DNA of 64,000 bases from Sphingomonadaceae bacterium (GTDB taxonomy: Bacteria > Pseudomonadota > Alphaproteobacteria > Sphingomonadales > Sphingomonadaceae), in contig CANHQT010000005.1 in assembly GCA_947463325.1 (NCBI GenBank), positions 27,990 to 91,989 of the forward strand. The letters are read 5' to 3'. The stretch's first letter is position 1, and each line of letters opens with the position of its first letter. The position numbers and the translations under genes are program-made. Positions 63,256 to 64,000 of this stretch are shown here, piece after piece. The notes below the pieces were generated by a model that worked only from the letters and a program-made list of their open reading frames with translations, did no database searches and was not told the origin of the DNA.

Positions 63256-64000
63256 ATGGCCGGAGCCAAGAACCACGATTACCATCTCGTCGATCCCAGC
63301 GTTTGGCCGCTGGTCGGCTCATTCGCTGCCATGACGATGTTCTTCGGGCTGGTCGCTTGGTGGCACCCCGAAAGCTTTGGCCCGATCGGCCCCTGGGTGT
63401 TCGGTGTCGGCATCGCCGCCGTTATCGCCACCTTCTATTTCTGGTGGGCCGATGTCGTGCGTGAAGCGCACGCCGGTGATCACACGCCGGTGGTTCAGCT
63501 GCACCTGCGCTATGGCATGATCCTGTTCATCGCGTCCGAAGTGATGTTCTTCGTGGGCTGGTTCTGGGCCTGGTTCGACTTTTCGCTCTTCCCGGAGCCG
63601 CTGGAAGTCATTGATGGCCTCACCACCAACCTCAACGTCACGGGTGGGGAAGGCGCCGCCGCCCTGATGCAGTGGCCGCCGAAGGGCGTCGAAGTGCTCA
63701 ACGCGTTCGATCTGCCCCTGCTCAACACGCTGATCCTGCTTTGCTCGGGCACCACCGTCACCTGGGCGCACCATTCGTTGCTCAAGGGCGACCGCGATGG
63801 TCTGATCAAGGGCCTGTGGGCCACTATCGGTCTCGGCCTGCTGTTCTCGGCCATCCAGGCTTATGAATATGCCGTCGTGCCCTTCCCGTTCAGCGGGCTG
63901 AACTATGGTTCGGCCTTCTTCATGGCGACCGGCTTCCACGGCTTCCACGTGCTGGTCGGCACGATCTTCCTGATCGTCTGCCTGGTGCGCGCCTATAAGG
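63256..64000 (+). CDS. ctaE: Cytochrome c oxidase subunit III (incomplete at right edge)
   Basis: The 248 visible residues contain VDPSVWPLVGSF, FIASEVMFFVGWFWAWFDFS, GTTVTWAHHSL and ATGFHGFHVLVG, all typical of subunit III. RBS AGGGGAAGCC precedes ATG 63256. The frame runs off the window at 64000. Confidence 0.94.
   Translation, partial: MAGAKNHDYHLVDPSVWPLVGSFAAMTMFFGLVAWWHPESFGPIGPWVFGVGIAAVIATFYFWWADVVREAHAGDHTPVVQLHLRYGMILFIASEVMFFVGWFWAWFDFSLFPEPLEVIDGLTTNLNVTGGEGAAALMQWPPKGVEVLNAFDLPLLNTLILLCSGTTVTWAHHSLLKGDRDGLIKGLWATIGLGLLFSAIQAYEYAVVPFPFSGLNYGSAFFMATGFHGFHVLVGTIFLIVCLVRAYK

Overview
The window looks like chromosome from a carotenoid-producing alphaproteobacterium of the order Sphingomonadales. 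The reasons are high GC, mostly ATG/GTG starts with many ATGA or GTGA gene overlaps, and several typical gene sets: the crtY/crtI/crtB carotenoid genes, an RcdA (DUF1465) adaptor, a DksA with only one zinc-ligand cysteine, a DUF2849-cysI-DUF934-cysH sulfur block, an aa3 oxidase ctaC-ctaD-ctaB-ctaG-ctaE cluster, and pyrE-pdxJ-acpS-lepB. I see no insertion sequence, prophage, integrase, CRISPR array or plasmid function. It reads as a continuous core/accessory chromosome segment. These assignments rest on motif and gene-order recognition, not on database searches.

Layout. 1-3.0 kb: a DUF885 gene entering from the left edge, a secreted amidohydrolase and a repeat-rich RcnB-like protein. 3.1-6.7 kb: argC, an orphan SH3 protein, a MarR regulator, an M17 aminopeptidase and a small membrane protein. 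6.7-10.7 kb: a Baeyer-Villiger-type monooxygenase, a NUDIX hydrolase, rimO and DUF6356. 10.7-14.0 kb: serS-surE-nlpD-like, read leftward. 14.1-15.6 kb: a striking serine-rich exported protein with a PEP-CTERM-like tail and a strong terminator. 15.9-18.1 kb: dksA, a PilZ protein, two YdcH-type small proteins and rcdA. 18.2-24.6 kb: tamA-tamB for outer-membrane biogenesis. 24.6-30.0 kb: crtY-crtI-LOG-crtB, followed by pnuC and a NadR-type kinase. 30.0-33.6 kb: lepA, a thioesterase, a dienoyl-CoA-reductase-like SDR and a MaoC hydratase.

33.7-39.7 kb, leftward: a peroxiredoxin, the assimilatory sulfate-reduction and siroheme block, and astD. 39.8-50.1 kb: SelO, an alpha/beta hydrolase, a glycosyltransferase, MgtC, a flavin oxidoreductase with a cysteine cluster, a thiolase, a Ca2+/H+ antiporter-like protein, an SH3 protein, an Amt-family protein that lacks the twin histidines, and a TetR regulator. 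50.2-53.7 kb: edd, divergent from a coniferyl-aldehyde-type dehydrogenase. 53.8-55.8 kb: tRNA-Leu(CAA), rpsU and two FKBP genes. 55.9-58.5 kb: pyrE-pdxJ-acpS-lepB, leftward. 58.7-64.0 kb: the aa3 cytochrome oxidase operon, running off the right edge in subunit III.

Functional themes are envelope biogenesis (TamAB, LepB, NlpD-like, FKBPs), assimilatory sulfur metabolism, carotenoid synthesis to beta-carotene, NAD salvage and aerobic respiration. The most unusual items are the twin-His-less Amt homologue, the serine-homopolymer PEP-CTERM-like protein, the RcnB-like protein with two 12-residue repeat arrays, the LOG gene inside the carotenoid operon, the Cys-cluster nitronate-monooxygenase-like enzyme, and a perfect hairpin that hides the ribosome-binding site of the first gene.
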